Part shown: positions 32,204-41,624 of the stretch, one piece after another | Position numbering within the stretch: position 1 is the stretch's first letter | How the letters are laid out: the number at the start of each line of letters is the position of its first letter | Assembly (NCBI GenBank): GCA_025454395.1 | Contig: JALOOM010000049.1 | Span: 1-61,845 of the forward strand | DNA length: 61,845 nucleotides | Origin: Elainella sp. Prado103 | GTDB lineage: Bacteria; Cyanobacteriota; Cyanobacteriia; Elainellales; Elainellaceae | Reading direction: 5' to 3' | Notes under the pieces: model-generated | What the model was told of the DNA's origin: nothing | Database searches by the model: none | Seen by the model: the letters and a program-made list of their open reading frames with translations, nothing else | Translations under genes and position numbers: made by a program

Positions 32204-33627
32204 TCTGGGATCTCGCCTGAGGTGTAAGAAATTGCCCGCCGTTTGAAAAAATCACCAATTAAGTATAACGATCCACATAATACGATGGTGGGCCGCAACA
32301 TGGAAACTTCGTTCTCCGGCTGTGGAGTAGGGTATGCCTGCGCGTCTAACTGGGCGGCAGCTAAGCCCAGGAAAACATCAGCACTAATGTGACAACTGGC
32401 TAGCTGGGGACAGATTGCCCAAGCCAGATCCTGAAGTTGCAGCAAATCAGCGGGTAAATGTTCGGGAACGGGCACCAAAAATAATCGATCGCCCGGTTTG
32501 AGCAAGGCTTTGAGAATATCAGCGTGATCCTTCGTGCCGATCATGCCAATCACCCACTCCGTCGTCGGATGCAACCGCTGCTGCTCAATCTGCTCATCTA
32601 GATAACGGCGTAACATCGCTGCCCCAGCCGGATTATGGGCTCCATCGATTAATAGCGCTTGATCGTGCCATTGGCTCCATTGCAACCGTCCTTGCCATTG
32701 GGTTTTAGCCATACCAGCTAAAATATGGGCCGGATCGATCTGCCAACCCTGGTGTTGTAACACCTGCAAGGTCGCAATTGCCACAGCCGAGTTAATTCTC
32801 TGGTGGTTGCCCAATAGCGGTAGGGGATAACGAAACGAGTTCAGCGAAAAGGCGGAGCGCAGGGCGACTGATTCTGGCGCAGGGCGGCTGCCGATGAATT
32901 CTGCCCAACCGTCACCGCAATCTTGAGCCGATGTTACCCAAATCACTGGACAATCCAGTTCCGCTAAGCGTTGTTGCAAGACCGGCATGGCTTCTGAGGG
33001 TTGGGGGGCAATTACCGCCGGACAATGGGGTTTTAAGATCCCCGCCTTTTCGCGACTGATATCCGCCAGGGTCGGGCCGAGCCGTTGCCAATGCTCCAAA
33101 CTGAGGGAAGTAATTACACTCACCAGCGGTCGATCGCAAACATTGGTGGCATCAAGCCGTCCCCCTAACCCGACTTCCATGATCGCCAGATCAACCTGTT
33201 GTTCGGCAAAATAGAGCCAAGCAGCGGCTGTAATCACTTCAAATTGAGTCGGTGATGCCTGGTCTGGATCGATGGCATTGACCACTCGCACCAAGCGCGC
33301 ATACAGTTCTGCGGCAGGAATCTCCTGCTGATTGAGGCAGATGCGTTCACACCAACTGACCAGATGGGGCGAAGTGTAGCGCCCAACCCGATAGCCTGCT
33401 TCAGTCAACACCGAGGACAAATACGCGCACACCGATCCCTTGCCGTTGCTGCCAGCCACATGCACGATCGGCACTTGTCGCTCTGGATTGCCTAAGGCAG
33501 ACAAGAGACGTTCAATCCGCTCGAGTCCCAGCTCAACTCCAAAGTGAGTAAACTGATCGAGCAGCTCATTCACTGCGGCCAGAGGATCGGACAAGGGAGA
33601 GGATCGGGTTGTAAAATCAGCCGACAT
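32161..33627 (-). CDS. folC: Bifunctional folylpolyglutamate synthase/dihydrofolate synthase
   Basis: FolC adds glutamate to dihydropteroate and to reduced folates. The 488-residue Mur-ligase-type protein has the P-loop VAGSNGKGS (57-65), GRYTSPHLVSWCERI, and MEVGLGGRLDATNV. The carbamylated-Lys region is SREKAGI, and IDGAHNPAG lies in the C-terminal domain. The length is slightly above the usual 420-440 residues. It overlaps the following histidine kinase gene by 43 bp. ATG 33627 is the first start of the frame with family-like sequence after it. Confidence 0.95.
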   Translation of the reverse strand: MSADFTTRSSPLSDPLAAVNELLDQFTHFGVELGLERIERLLSALGNPERQVPIVHVAGSNGKGSVCAYLSSVLTEAGYRVGRYTSPHLVSWCERICLNQQEIPAAELYARLVRVVNAIDPDQASPTQFEVITAAAWLYFAEQQVDLAIMEVGLGGRLDATNVCDRPLVSVITSLSLEHWQRLGPTLADISREKAGILKPHCPAVIAPQPSEAMPVLQQRLAELDCPVIWVTSAQDCGDGWAEFIGSRPAPESVALRSAFSLNSFRYPLPLLGNHQRINSAVAIATLQVLQHQGWQIDPAHILAGMAKTQWQGRLQWSQWHDQALLIDGAHNPAGAAMLRRYLDEQIEQQRLHPTTEWVIGMIGTKDHADILKALLKPGDRLFLVPVPEHLPADLLQLQDLAWAICPQLASCHISADVFLGLAAAQLDAQAYPTPQPENEVSMLRPTIVLCGSLYLIGDFFKRRAISYTSGEIPEWLTSVNYSLKEQK

Positions 33628-33748
33628 AGAAAATCAATGCTTATCTGAGCCTGCCTCAAAATTCTACCTGGGGCGGGGGGCTGATGGCATGAACTGGGTC
33701 GGCTACCCGGAAGGCAACGGGAGCTAATCCTCAAACTGGAACCAGAAC

Positions 33749-34090
33749 CTAGAGAAAATGGATCACAAACGGGTAGCGATAGGGGCGATCGGGCTCTGAG
33801 GCGACCTGGATCATGGCAATGATTGGCATAATCAAAGTGATGACCCCCAGCACAAACATGAGGGGAAAGCCGATCAAGACAAACATCAAGACAAAACAGA
33901 TCACCCAGTAGATGATCATATTGATCTGAAAGTTGAGCGCTTCTTTGGCATTGTCTTTCACCACGGTATCTTCAGTGAGCAGCATCACCGCGATCGGAAT
34001 GCCAATCGAGGCGACCGCCCAGCTAAATAAAGACGAACCGTGGCAGAGAGCCGAGAGCAGTTTGCGGTTGTCCGAGTTGGAGGTTGTCAT
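33749..34090 (-). CDS. DUF4870 domain-containing membrane protein
   Basis: This small 113-residue protein begins with a cytoplasmic segment (NRKLLSALCHGSSLFSW). Three hydrophobic segments follow: FSWAVASIGIPIAVMLL, NMIIYWVICFVLMFVLIGFP and VLGVITLIMPIIAMIQ. The motif KDNAKEALNFQINM between the first and second segments and the closing RYPFVIHFL are diagnostic of DUF4870 (Tic20-like small membrane proteins). Its role is unknown. It lies alone between folC and the kinase/regulator pair. Confidence 0.88.
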   Translation of the reverse strand: MTTSNSDNRKLLSALCHGSSLFSWAVASIGIPIAVMLLTEDTVVKDNAKEALNFQINMIIYWVICFVLMFVLIGFPLMFVLGVITLIMPIIAMIQVASEPDRPYRYPFVIHFL

Positions 34091-34425
34091 AGAGCGGAGG
34101 AGAATAACCTAGTTTGGTACGGGTTCGATCGTCTGGCTAGGACAACCGAACCGTATTCTTGATCCTACTCACAAGAAGGGGGAAATTCCTGAAATGTTGG
34201 CAGAATTTCAGCTTTAGCGGCTGGCTCTCTGATGATTGATTGCACTGCTGGCAAGAACACTTGAGCGCAGAATGGATCTGCTCAACTGGGCAATGCATCA
34301 TCGGAAGTTTCGCTGAAAGAGCTCTTTCATTCAAGCTAACCCTTTTCTAGTAGGACAGTTCTAAAGTTTCTCTAAAATAGATGAAAAGTTGCTATCTTAA
34401 TATATTTCTGCTTGCTCTAATTTAT
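34091..34425. other. 335-bp intergenic region without recognised features
   Basis: The stretch between the DUF4870 gene and the response regulator becomes AT-rich toward 34360-34430. An imperfect inverted repeat, TACGGGTTCG (34117-34126) against CGAACCGTA (34147-34155), is present. I see no gene, RNA or clear terminator. Confidence 0.4.
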
Positions 34426-35139
34426 TTAAGAATCGATGAGTAGTTCTCTATCAATTAACCTCTTTTGTATTGCTAAGGTTGCTGCTTGAGTTCGATCGCT
34501 CACATTCAATTTATTCAAAATGGCATGAACATGAACTCGAACCGTCCCTGGAGTAATGTGGAGCATTCCAGCAATTTCTTGATTACTTTTTCCGATCGCA
34601 ATTAACGCCAGAATTTCTTGTTCGCGACGGGTTAACGGGTTAGACTGCAAGCCGGGATCAGCCTCCAGTTCTGTTTTCAGGGCTGCTCTCACGGGCTGGT
34701 TTTGAAATACTGCCCGAATTTCAGTGGTGGCAGATGCATCCCACCAAGACGCACCGGCTGCCATCGATCGAATCGCTAAAATCAGGGTTTCAGAAGCGAT
34801 CCCTTTTAAACAATATCCCTGAGCACCCGCTGCAATCAGTCGAGGTACTAAGGCAGCTTGTGTGCGGGAGGTCAATACCAAAATCGGCAGGTCAGGCTGA
34901 TGTTGCTTGAGTTGACGACAGGCTTCAATGCCGCCAATGCCCGGTAGCCCAATATCTAAGATCACCATGTCAATCGGTAGGCGTTTGGCAATTTCGATCG
35001 CCATTTCTCCATCTTCGGCTTCTGCAACGATCTCAAAGTTTGCTTCCTGCTGGAGCCGCATGCGTAGACCTAGACGGAAGAGTTCATCATCTTCAGCCAG
35101 GAGAATTTGTAGAGGTTTGGTAACCATTTCCTGATCCAT
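34426..35139 (-). CDS. NarL/FixJ family response regulator
   Basis: From the ATG at 35139 the protein has 237 residues. The receiver domain (10-125) has acidic pocket residues in LLAEDDELF, the phosphoacceptor Asp62 in VILDIGLPG, Thr90 in VLTSR and Lys112 in CLKGIAS. The LuxR-type HTH (about 168-230) reads LTRREQEILALIAIGKSNQE, IAGMLHITPGTVRVHVHAIL. The start overlaps the stop of the upstream kinase gene in TGATG, which marks a co-transcribed, translationally coupled two-component pair. The pair is divergent from kdpA, so it may control the potassium pump; that is an inference. Confidence 0.93.
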   Translation of the reverse strand: MDQEMVTKPLQILLAEDDELFRLGLRMRLQQEANFEIVAEAEDGEMAIEIAKRLPIDMVILDIGLPGIGGIEACRQLKQHQPDLPILVLTSRTQAALVPRLIAAGAQGYCLKGIASETLILAIRSMAAGASWWDASATTEIRAVFQNQPVRAALKTELEADPGLQSNPLTRREQEILALIAIGKSNQEIAGMLHITPGTVRVHVHAILNKLNVSDRTQAATLAIQKRLIDRELLIDS

Positions 35140-36236
35140 CAAGAGAGGTAACAAGGCAGGACAGGCAGACGAAAAGCAAAGACCGCTCCGTTCGGTTGAC
35201 GATTCTCTGCCCAAATTTTACCGCCATGGGCCTCCACAATTTGCCGGGTAAGATATAGCCCTAACCCAGAGCCCTTGGCTTGACGATCGCTTTCTCCTTG
35301 ATAGAAGCGTTGGAACAGATAGGGTAATTCTTGCGATCGGATGCCAGCTCCCATATCAACCACTTTAGCAACTTGATAGATGGCTCCCGGTTCTAAAATC
35401 ACTTCCACCTTACTGCCGCGAGGGGAATGATTAATTGCATTCGTCAACAAATTGCTGAACACTCGATGGAGTTGTAACGCATCACCATTGACCCAGAGCG
35501 ACTGGCGAAAGTGAGACTCACCATAACTAAACGAGAGGTGGATGCGCCGGCTGGTCGCCAATTCCATCAGGGTCGTTGAGACTTCTTCCACCACCTCCGC
35601 TAAATCAACGGGTGCAAGTTGTAGGTTTAGCCCTTCTGTATCGTTACGATAAACATCTAGCAGGGTTTCCACGAGTTGTAAGCTGGTGCGATGACTGCGA
35701 ATCATCGTTGTAACCACCGTGGCTTGGGCAGGGAGAATCAGGCCAAAATCGCCTCGCAGGAGGGCTTTGAGGGTTTCGATGGCACCTAGCATCGGCGTTT
35801 TAAGATCATGGGTGAGGGTTGAGGCAAAATCTTCCCGCAAGCTGGCTAGTTTTGCTTGAGACTGTAGCTTGGCTTGTTGTTGTAATAGGGTTTCCTGATA
35901 GGAGCGGTTACGATCGCTGAGAAAACCTGTGACCACTAAAGCAAGCACAGCGATCAGGCGGCTAGCCAACGTTGGAACTTGAACGACTTGATCGCCCGGC
36001 AGCCAAACATTCGCTAGAGTTAAGCAACAGGCAATGGTCGTGGCTTGCAATGTGGCGGTTCGATCAAAGCGAGCGCTTACCAGCAGAATTGGCCCAATAT
36101 ACAAATAGCCAAACACATAGTCGGGAGGAGTCAAAAATTCTAGTGCAGCAACAATGGTGAATAATCCAATCATCAACCCTAACTGACTGAACTGCAACCC
36201 GAATGTCATCACTTTAAGCAGCATTTTGAGCAGCAT
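35139..36236 (-). CDS. Membrane sensor histidine kinase paired with NarL-type regulator
   Basis: From the ATG at 36236 the protein has 365 residues; a TTG at 36305 would add 23. Two to four hydrophobic segments (within about 10-110) form a compact membrane input domain reminiscent of MASE/DUF4118-type domains: GLMIGLFTIVAALEFLTPP, YVFGYLYIGPILLVSA, LIAVLALVVTGFL. HisKA follows with LTHDLKTPMLGAIETL, then an HATPase with NLLTNAINHSPRGS, DMGAGI and GSGLGLYLTRQIVEAHGG. It overlaps the response regulator gene by one base. The divergent kdp operon and the lack of a kinase half in its KdpD make this pair a candidate potassium sensor. Confidence 0.9.
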   Translation of the reverse strand: MLLKMLLKVMTFGLQFSQLGLMIGLFTIVAALEFLTPPDYVFGYLYIGPILLVSARFDRTATLQATTIACCLTLANVWLPGDQVVQVPTLASRLIAVLALVVTGFLSDRNRSYQETLLQQQAKLQSQAKLASLREDFASTLTHDLKTPMLGAIETLKALLRGDFGLILPAQATVVTTMIRSHRTSLQLVETLLDVYRNDTEGLNLQLAPVDLAEVVEEVSTTLMELATSRRIHLSFSYGESHFRQSLWVNGDALQLHRVFSNLLTNAINHSPRGSKVEVILEPGAIYQVAKVVDMGAGIRSQELPYLFQRFYQGESDRQAKGSGLGLYLTRQIVEAHGGKIWAENRQPNGAVFAFRLPVLPCYLS

Positions 36237-36391
36237 TATCGATAGAGAGTGTAATCCTTTGAGTCTATTCTGAAATGTCTGGAGTGGGTTAGAAGAGTTC
36301 CCCAAAGGGACTGGAGATCAGTCCGGCTCAATTCTCCGACTGATCGTCAGCAGTGCTCCTTTGACTCACAGAATTTGACTCACATTCTTGG

Positions 36392-36500
36392 TTGGCGTTT
36401 AGCCAAACTACCTACCTAAACGCAATTAGATGGATATATACATCGATGGATATATATCTACTAAACGAATATATAAATCTCGCTAAACAAAAACTATATC
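36392..36500. promoter_or_regulatory. Candidate kdp control region with inverted and direct repeats
   Basis: Between the divergent kinase and kdpA genes, TTGGC-N5-GCCAA forms an inverted repeat at 36392-36406. A 16-bp direct repeat follows: GATGGATATATACATC at 36429-36444 and GATGGATATATATCTA at 36445-36460. The motif CTAAAC recurs near 36416, 36461 and 36484. The DNA is strongly AT-rich, which fits promoters. The binding protein is unknown. Confidence 0.4.
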
Positions 36501-36580
36501 TCCCTATACCTTGAAAACTTTCGTGAAGGCTTTCATGATGAAATTAGGGTTTTGTGAGTGATGAACCCAGGCTAAGTTTT

Positions 36581-36612
36581 GAGTTTTGGCTTGAGTTTTG
36601 GCTTGAGTTTTG
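36581..36612. repeat. 12-bp tandem repeat upstream of kdpA
   Basis: GAGTTTTGGCTT occurs at 36581-36592 and 36593-36604, followed by GAGTTTTGATTC. It lies in the untranslated region just ahead of kdpA. Confidence 0.8.
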
Positions 36613-36666
36613 ATTCTGAGCTATTCAAAACAATCTCGTCTCGCCCTATTGGAGTTGAACGAACGC

Positions 36667-38364
36667 ATGTTGCAAGGATGGATTCAAATTTTACTAACGC
36701 TACTGCTTGTAGTAGCAATCACTCCTTTTTTAGGTCAATATATCGCCCATATTTTTCTGGGGAAACGGACTTTCCTTGATCCCCTCATGACTCCGCTTGA
36801 GCGTTGGTTACTGTCCTGCAGCGGGGTGCGCTCACCGGAAAATATGACAGGTTGGCAGTATGCGAGTGCACTAATCTTTAGCAATGCAGTCATGATTATC
36901 TTCATTTTCCTGATTTTCATGCTGCAAAGAAGCTTGCCGTTTAATCCAACTCAGTTAGGGGCTCCCAGTTGGGATTTAGCGCTACATACAGCTATTTCCT
37001 TTGTGACGAACACCAATCAGCAGCATTATTCTGGCGAAGTAACCTTCAGCTACTTCAGCCAATTTGCAGCATTAGGATTTGTGATGTTTACCTCGGCTGC
37101 TACGGGTATTGCGGTCGCGATCGCCTTTATCCGGGGGTTAACTGGTAGACCACTCGGTAACTTTTATGTCGATTTGACCCAGTCCATCATGCGCATTCTG
37201 TTGCCGATGAGTGTAGTTGGTGCGATCATTTTCATTGCAGCAGGTATACCAGAAACCCTGGCTCCACCAATCATTGTGCCTACTCTGGAAGATCCCAGTT
37301 TGAGTCAGGCAATTGCTCGTGGGCCGGTAGCCCATTTTGAGATCATTAAAGAACTTGGTGAGAATGGAGGTGGTTTTTTCGGGATCAATGCGGCCCATCC
37401 ATTTGAAAATCCGAATGGATTAACCAACCTGATTCAACTGCTGCTAATCCTTTGTATTCCCACCTCACTGATTTACACCTATGGCATATTTGCCAACAAT
37501 CTCAAACAAGCCTGGCTTGTATATGTAATTCCATTCGTGGTTTTGACTGGTTTCATCGCGATTACTGCGATCGGTGAATATAATGGCAACCCAGCAGTGA
37601 ATGACCTTTTGGGGGTTGATCAGGCTCCTAATTTGGAAGGTAAAGAGGTCAGGTTTGGTTGGGCTCAGTCAGCACTTTATGCAGTTTTCACAACGGCCAG
37701 TATGTGCGGTGCCGTCAATAGTATGCATGATTCGTTGATGCCAGCCGGTGGTTTTGCCACCCTCTCTAACATGTTTTTGCAGATTGTATTCGGTGGACAA
37801 GGAACGGGTACCGCCTATCTTTTTGCCTACTTGATTCTGGCAGTTTTCATTACCGGGTTAATGGTGGGGCGGACTCCCGAATTCTTGGGTCGCAAGATTG
37901 AGAAACGGGAAGTTGTCTTGGCTAGCTGCTTGATTTTATTGGTGCATCCGATCGCCATTTTGATTCCCGTTGCTCTCACACTTGCTATACCTGGCATAGC
38001 CGGTATGAGTAATCCTGGCTTTCACGGCTTATCTCAGGTTGTATACGAATATGCTTCAGCAGCAGCCAATAATGGTTCTGGTTTTGAGGGATTAGGGGAT
38101 GCAACCCTTTGGTGGAACTTGAGTACGAGTTTCAGTTTACTGGCAGGACGCTATGTGCCGATCGTTGCCTTGCTTTTACTGGCTGATAGTATGTCTCGCA
38201 AGCAACCTGTTCCGGTCACCATTGGCACTTTACGAACTGATACTGGGCTATTTATCGGGGTGACAGCAGGCGTGATTTTGATCTTAGGTGCATTAGAATT
38301 CTTCCCGGTGTTGGCACTGGGGCCAATTGCAGAAGCATTTCAAATTATGAGAGGAATAGGCTAA
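36667..38364 (+). CDS. kdpA: Potassium-transporting ATPase subunit KdpA
   Basis: KdpA is the channel-like subunit that selects K+ in the high-affinity Kdp pump. The 565-residue protein has about ten membrane helices and the four selectivity-filter segments: [48 protein letters not shown] and [10 protein letters not shown] start it at ATG 36667 (MLQGWIQI), which fits the family; a TTG 57 bases upstream also opens the frame. It is the first gene of kdpA-B-F-C-D, with four bases to kdpB. Confidence 0.96.
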   Translation: MLQGWIQILLTLLLVVAITPFLGQYIAHIFLGKRTFLDPLMTPLERWLLSCSGVRSPENMTGWQYASALIFSNAVMIIFIFLIFMLQRSLPFNPTQLGAPSWDLALHTAISFVTNTNQQHYSGEVTFSYFSQFAALGFVMFTSAATGIAVAIAFIRGLTGRPLGNFYVDLTQSIMRILLPMSVVGAIIFIAAGIPETLAPPIIVPTLEDPSLSQAIARGPVAHFEIIKELGENGGGFFGINAAHPFENPNGLTNLIQLLLILCIPTSLIYTYGIFANNLKQAWLVYVIPFVVLTGFIAITAIGEYNGNPAVNDLLGVDQAPNLEGKEVRFGWAQSALYAVFTTASMCGAVNSMHDSLMPAGGFATLSNMFLQIVFGGQGTGTAYLFAYLILAVFITGLMVGRTPEFLGRKIEKREVVLASCLILLVHPIAILIPVALTLAIPGIAGMSNPGFHGLSQVVYEYASAAANNGSGFEGLGDATLWWNLSTSFSLLAGRYVPIVALLLLADSMSRKQPVPVTIGTLRTDTGLFIGVTAGVILILGALEFFPVLALGPIAEAFQIMRGIG

Positions 38365-38367
38365 CGT

Positions 38368-40509
38368 ATGCCATCTATGAATGAATCTCCTCGTCCTTAT
38401 CGGGTGCCTTCAGGAATGCGAGATTCGCGCCTTCACACCCCTAAAGTGAATCGGCAAGGATTATATCAACGAGCAACCAAAGCTGCATTTATAAAGCTGG
38501 ATCCTCGGATTCAAGTTCGAAATCCAGTTATGTTCGTAGTGTGGGTGGGAACAGTGGTAACCTTGCTCCTGACGATCGATCCCAATCTATTTGGCACGTT
38601 AGCGGCAAATATTAACCAACAACGGTTTCTGAATGGCTTAATCACGTTGATTTTGTTGTTCACTATTGTTTTTGCAAATTTTGCTGAAGCTGTGGCAGAA
38701 GGACGGGGGAAAGCCCAAGCAGATGCTTTACGAGCGACCAGAACTGACACGACTGCCCGAAAAATTCTCCCTACAGGCACAGTTCAAGAAACCAACTCAA
38801 CTGAATTACGGCGTGGCGATCTGGTCAAGATTATGGCAGGTGATTTGATTCCTGCTGATGGAGAGGTCGTTGCAGGAATCGGCTCAGTGGATGAATCCGC
38901 AATTACTGGTGAGTCCGCTCCTGTGCTGAAACAACCTGGAACCGATATTGCTAGTTCAGTCACAGGTGGAACTCGGCTGCTATCGGATGAACTGACGGTG
39001 CGGATCACGGCTGATCCCGGACAAGGCTTTATCGATCGGATGATTGCCCTGGTGGAAGGAGCCGAGCGAACGAAAACGCCCAACGAGATCGCTTTAACAG
39101 TGTTGCTAGCAGTATTGACACTGGTATTTCTGATCGTGATTGCTAATATTCCGCCAATCACCTCTTATATTGCCGGTTTCCTCAGAACAACTGTCAGTGA
39201 ACAAGCCGCTACTGATTTGCGTAATGGCTCCAGTATTGCCATTATGATCTCACTGTTGGTTGCTCTCATTCCAACTACAATTGGAGGATTGTTAAGCGCC
39301 ATTGGCATTGCAGGGATGGATCGGGTTGCTCAGTTTAATGTAATCGCGACTTCAGGACGGGCAGTAGAAGCCTGTGGCGACATTAATACATTGGTGCTGG
39401 ATAAAACTGGCACGATTACATTAGGTAATCGATTGGCAGCCGAATTTATTCCGGTGAATGGCCATAGCCTGGAAGAGATGGCCCAAATGTCGTTGAATGC
39501 CAGCGTGTTTGATGAAACGCCAGAAGGTCGATCGATCGTAGCATTGGCAGAGCGATCGGGGGTGGCAGTCAGTTTTGCGCCTCAGCGAGCAGAAGGCATA
39601 GAGTTTTCAGCCCGAACTCGGATGAGTGGCACCAACGTGGAGAATCAAGAAATCCGTAAGGGGGCAGTCGATGCCATTCGAGGATTTGTCCGATCGCGTG
39701 GAGGGCATGTTCCTGATACGTTAGATGCTGCCTATGAGCGCGTCTCTAGGTTAGGTGGTACCCCCTTGGCAGTGTGTCAAAACAATGACATCTATGGCGT
39801 AATTTATCTCAAAGATACGGTGAAACCGGGTATTAAGGAACGATTTGATCAGTTGCGACGAATGGGCGTGCGCACCGTCATGTTGACCGGCGATAATCGA
39901 ATTACGGCTGCGGTGATCGCGCAGGAGGCAGGTGTCGATGATTTTATCGCTGAAGCCACCCCGGAAGACAAAATCGAGGTAATTCGAGCCGAACAAGCTC
40001 AGGGTAAGCTGGTTGCGATGACGGGGGATGGTACGAATGATGCCCCTGCCCTGGCGCAGGCCAATGTTGGTTTGGCGATGAATTCAGGTACGCAAGCGGC
40101 TAAAGAAGCTGCCAATATGGTAGATTTGGATTCCGATCCCACCAAACTGATCGACCTAGTGACCATCGGGAAACAGTTGCTGATTACACGGGGCGCTCTA
40201 ACAACTTTTTCTGTCGCAAATGATATTGCTAAATATTTTGCGATTATCCCCACCATCTTCGCAGCAGCAGGAATTGGTGCCTTGAATATCATGGGGCTAA
40301 AAAGTGCAAATTCGGCAATTATCTCTGCTCTAATTTATAATGCCCTGATTATTTTGGTGTTAATTCCTCTAGCTCTGCAGGGAGTGCAGTTTCGACCCCT
40401 AACTGCTGATCAACTCCTCCGTCGCAATGTGTTGATCTATGGGTTGGGTGGTGTGATCGCTCCCTTTGTTGCTATTAAGTTGATTGATGTGATTCTGCCG
40501 TTTTCCTAA
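38368..40509 (+). CDS. kdpB: Potassium-transporting ATPase ATP-binding subunit KdpB
   Basis: KdpB is the P-type ATPase subunit that drives K+ uptake. The 713-residue protein has the actuator motif ITGESAPV, the phosphorylation site [10 protein letters not shown] (Asp of DKTGT), [12 protein letters not shown], and [15 protein letters not shown] in the P domain. Its N-terminus is about 40 residues longer than usual and basic. MNESPRP, three codons downstream, is an alternative start. It follows kdpA closely. Confidence 0.97.
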   Translation: MPSMNESPRPYRVPSGMRDSRLHTPKVNRQGLYQRATKAAFIKLDPRIQVRNPVMFVVWVGTVVTLLLTIDPNLFGTLAANINQQRFLNGLITLILLFTIVFANFAEAVAEGRGKAQADALRATRTDTTARKILPTGTVQETNSTELRRGDLVKIMAGDLIPADGEVVAGIGSVDESAITGESAPVLKQPGTDIASSVTGGTRLLSDELTVRITADPGQGFIDRMIALVEGAERTKTPNEIALTVLLAVLTLVFLIVIANIPPITSYIAGFLRTTVSEQAATDLRNGSSIAIMISLLVALIPTTIGGLLSAIGIAGMDRVAQFNVIATSGRAVEACGDINTLVLDKTGTITLGNRLAAEFIPVNGHSLEEMAQMSLNASVFDETPEGRSIVALAERSGVAVSFAPQRAEGIEFSARTRMSGTNVENQEIRKGAVDAIRGFVRSRGGHVPDTLDAAYERVSRLGGTPLAVCQNNDIYGVIYLKDTVKPGIKERFDQLRRMGVRTVMLTGDNRITAAVIAQEAGVDDFIAEATPEDKIEVIRAEQAQGKLVAMTGDGTNDAPALAQANVGLAMNSGTQAAKEAANMVDLDSDPTKLIDLVTIGKQLLITRGALTTFSVANDIAKYFAIIPTIFAAAGIGALNIMGLKSANSAIISALIYNALIILVLIPLALQGVQFRPLTADQLLRRNVLIYGLGGVIAPFVAIKLIDVILPFS

Positions 40510-40731
40510 TGGGTTGATTTGACTGGTTCCTTTTGTCCAATTCTGCTCAGCTCATCTATCATTCGCTAACCTGCTATGAATTTGCTTGTCTTCTTTCTCA
40601 CTTCACTCCAAGAATCATCACCTCATCCGACAACTATACAGTTGCAATCAAAATCTCCAACCCCGATGGGATATACCTTAAAAAATACGGCTCGAACATT
40701 GGCTCACCCTTTACTACCAGGACTCAAAATC

Positions 40732-40947
40732 ATGTCTGACCTGTGGTCGATGGCGCGCCAACAGAAGCTACCTCTCTACCTGTTCCTGGGGTTGTGTTTC
40801 AACCTAATTCTGGCACCGGCGGTTTTGGCAACCACTGGTGGCAATTTACTGCGAACCCAGGCTTACTGGCTGGCATTACTGGGGTTAGTCACTTTAGGGC
40901 TAGCGATCTATCTGTTTGTTGTGATGTTTGCACCGGAGAAGTTCTAA
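40732..40947 (+). CDS. kdpF: Small Kdp subunit, KdpF-like (cyanobacterial KdpG position)
   Basis: The 71-residue protein sits between kdpB and kdpC, where cyanobacteria are known to carry a small extra kdp gene (called kdpG in Anabaena, as I recall). It has two hydrophobic segments: LPLYLFLGLCFNLILAPAVLA, and YWLALLGLVTLGLAIYLFVV followed by MFAPEKF. The second segment resembles the single-helix KdpF that stabilises the Kdp complex. The frame is open further upstream to 40576, but that part does not look like a membrane protein. Its TAA overlaps the kdpC ATG (TAATG), which supports the reading frame. Confidence 0.75.
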   Translation: MSDLWSMARQQKLPLYLFLGLCFNLILAPAVLATTGGNLLRTQAYWLALLGLVTLGLAIYLFVVMFAPEKF

Positions 40948-41594
40948 TGAATTGGACACGCGAGGTAAGCAGAGCGGTGCGATCGACCCTGGTGCTGTGG
41001 GGGGTGACTGCCATCATTTACCCATTGGTAATGTTGGGAGTGGGACAGGTTATTTTTCCATTTCAAGCCAATGGTAGTATTTTGACAGGCGCACAAGGAC
41101 AACCGATCGGCTCAGCTCTCATTGGTCAACCGTTTACAAGCGAGCGTTATTTTAATAGCCGCCCCAGTACAACCAATTACAGCACGGCAAATCCCCTGGC
41201 TGATGAAGCGGGTATCTTACGCACAGGAATTTCTGGGGCCAGTAATCTTGCGCCGAGTAATTCTGCTTTATTGGATCGAATTCAAGGCAAACCGGATCCT
41301 AATCCTGAAATTGCGATCCGAGGAGAACTTCCTCGCTTACAAGCTGCCGGTATTCAACCAACGGCCGATCTGATCTATACCTCCGGCTCTAGCCTGGATC
41401 CTCATATCACACCCGCTGCCGCAAGAGCCCAAATCGATCGGGTCGCTCAAGCAAGAGAATTGTTACCCAGTCAACTGGAAGAGCTGATTAGACAGAATAC
41501 AGATCATCGCTTTGGGGGAATTTGGGGTGAACCGGGCGTGAATGTCCTGAAGTTAAATTTGGCACTCGATATGCTCAAACCCAGTAATTCCTAG
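40947..41594 (+). CDS. kdpC: Potassium-transporting ATPase subunit KdpC
   Basis: KdpC is the periplasm-facing subunit needed for Kdp assembly and ATP affinity. The 215-residue protein has one N-terminal membrane helix (TLVLWGVTAIIYPLVMLGVGQ) and the family motifs SALIGQPFTSERYFNSRPS, SGSSLDPHITPAAARAQ and GEPGVNVLKLNLAL. The start is fixed by the TAATG overlap with the preceding small gene. Confidence 0.95.
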   Translation: MNWTREVSRAVRSTLVLWGVTAIIYPLVMLGVGQVIFPFQANGSILTGAQGQPIGSALIGQPFTSERYFNSRPSTTNYSTANPLADEAGILRTGISGASNLAPSNSALLDRIQGKPDPNPEIAIRGELPRLQAAGIQPTADLIYTSGSSLDPHITPAAARAQIDRVAQARELLPSQLEELIRQNTDHRFGGIWGEPGVNVLKLNLALDMLKPSNS

Positions 41595-41624
41595 CTATCT
41601 TGCATCAGTCTCTCAATGTAACTT

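Noticed and set aside
34137-34334. A 65-residue minus-strand reading frame between DUF4870 and the response regulator
   Set aside because: No ribosome binding site, no recognisable domain, composition unlike the neighbours.
36237-36305. TTG start at 36305 for the histidine kinase
   Set aside because: Not excluded, but no ribosome binding site precedes it and the ATG at 36236 keeps the complete membrane domain.
40533-40739. A 68-residue reading frame before the KdpF-like gene
   Set aside because: It overlaps the small Kdp gene region, has no hydrophobic segment of a Kdp subunit, and the frame entering kdpC by TAATG is better supported.
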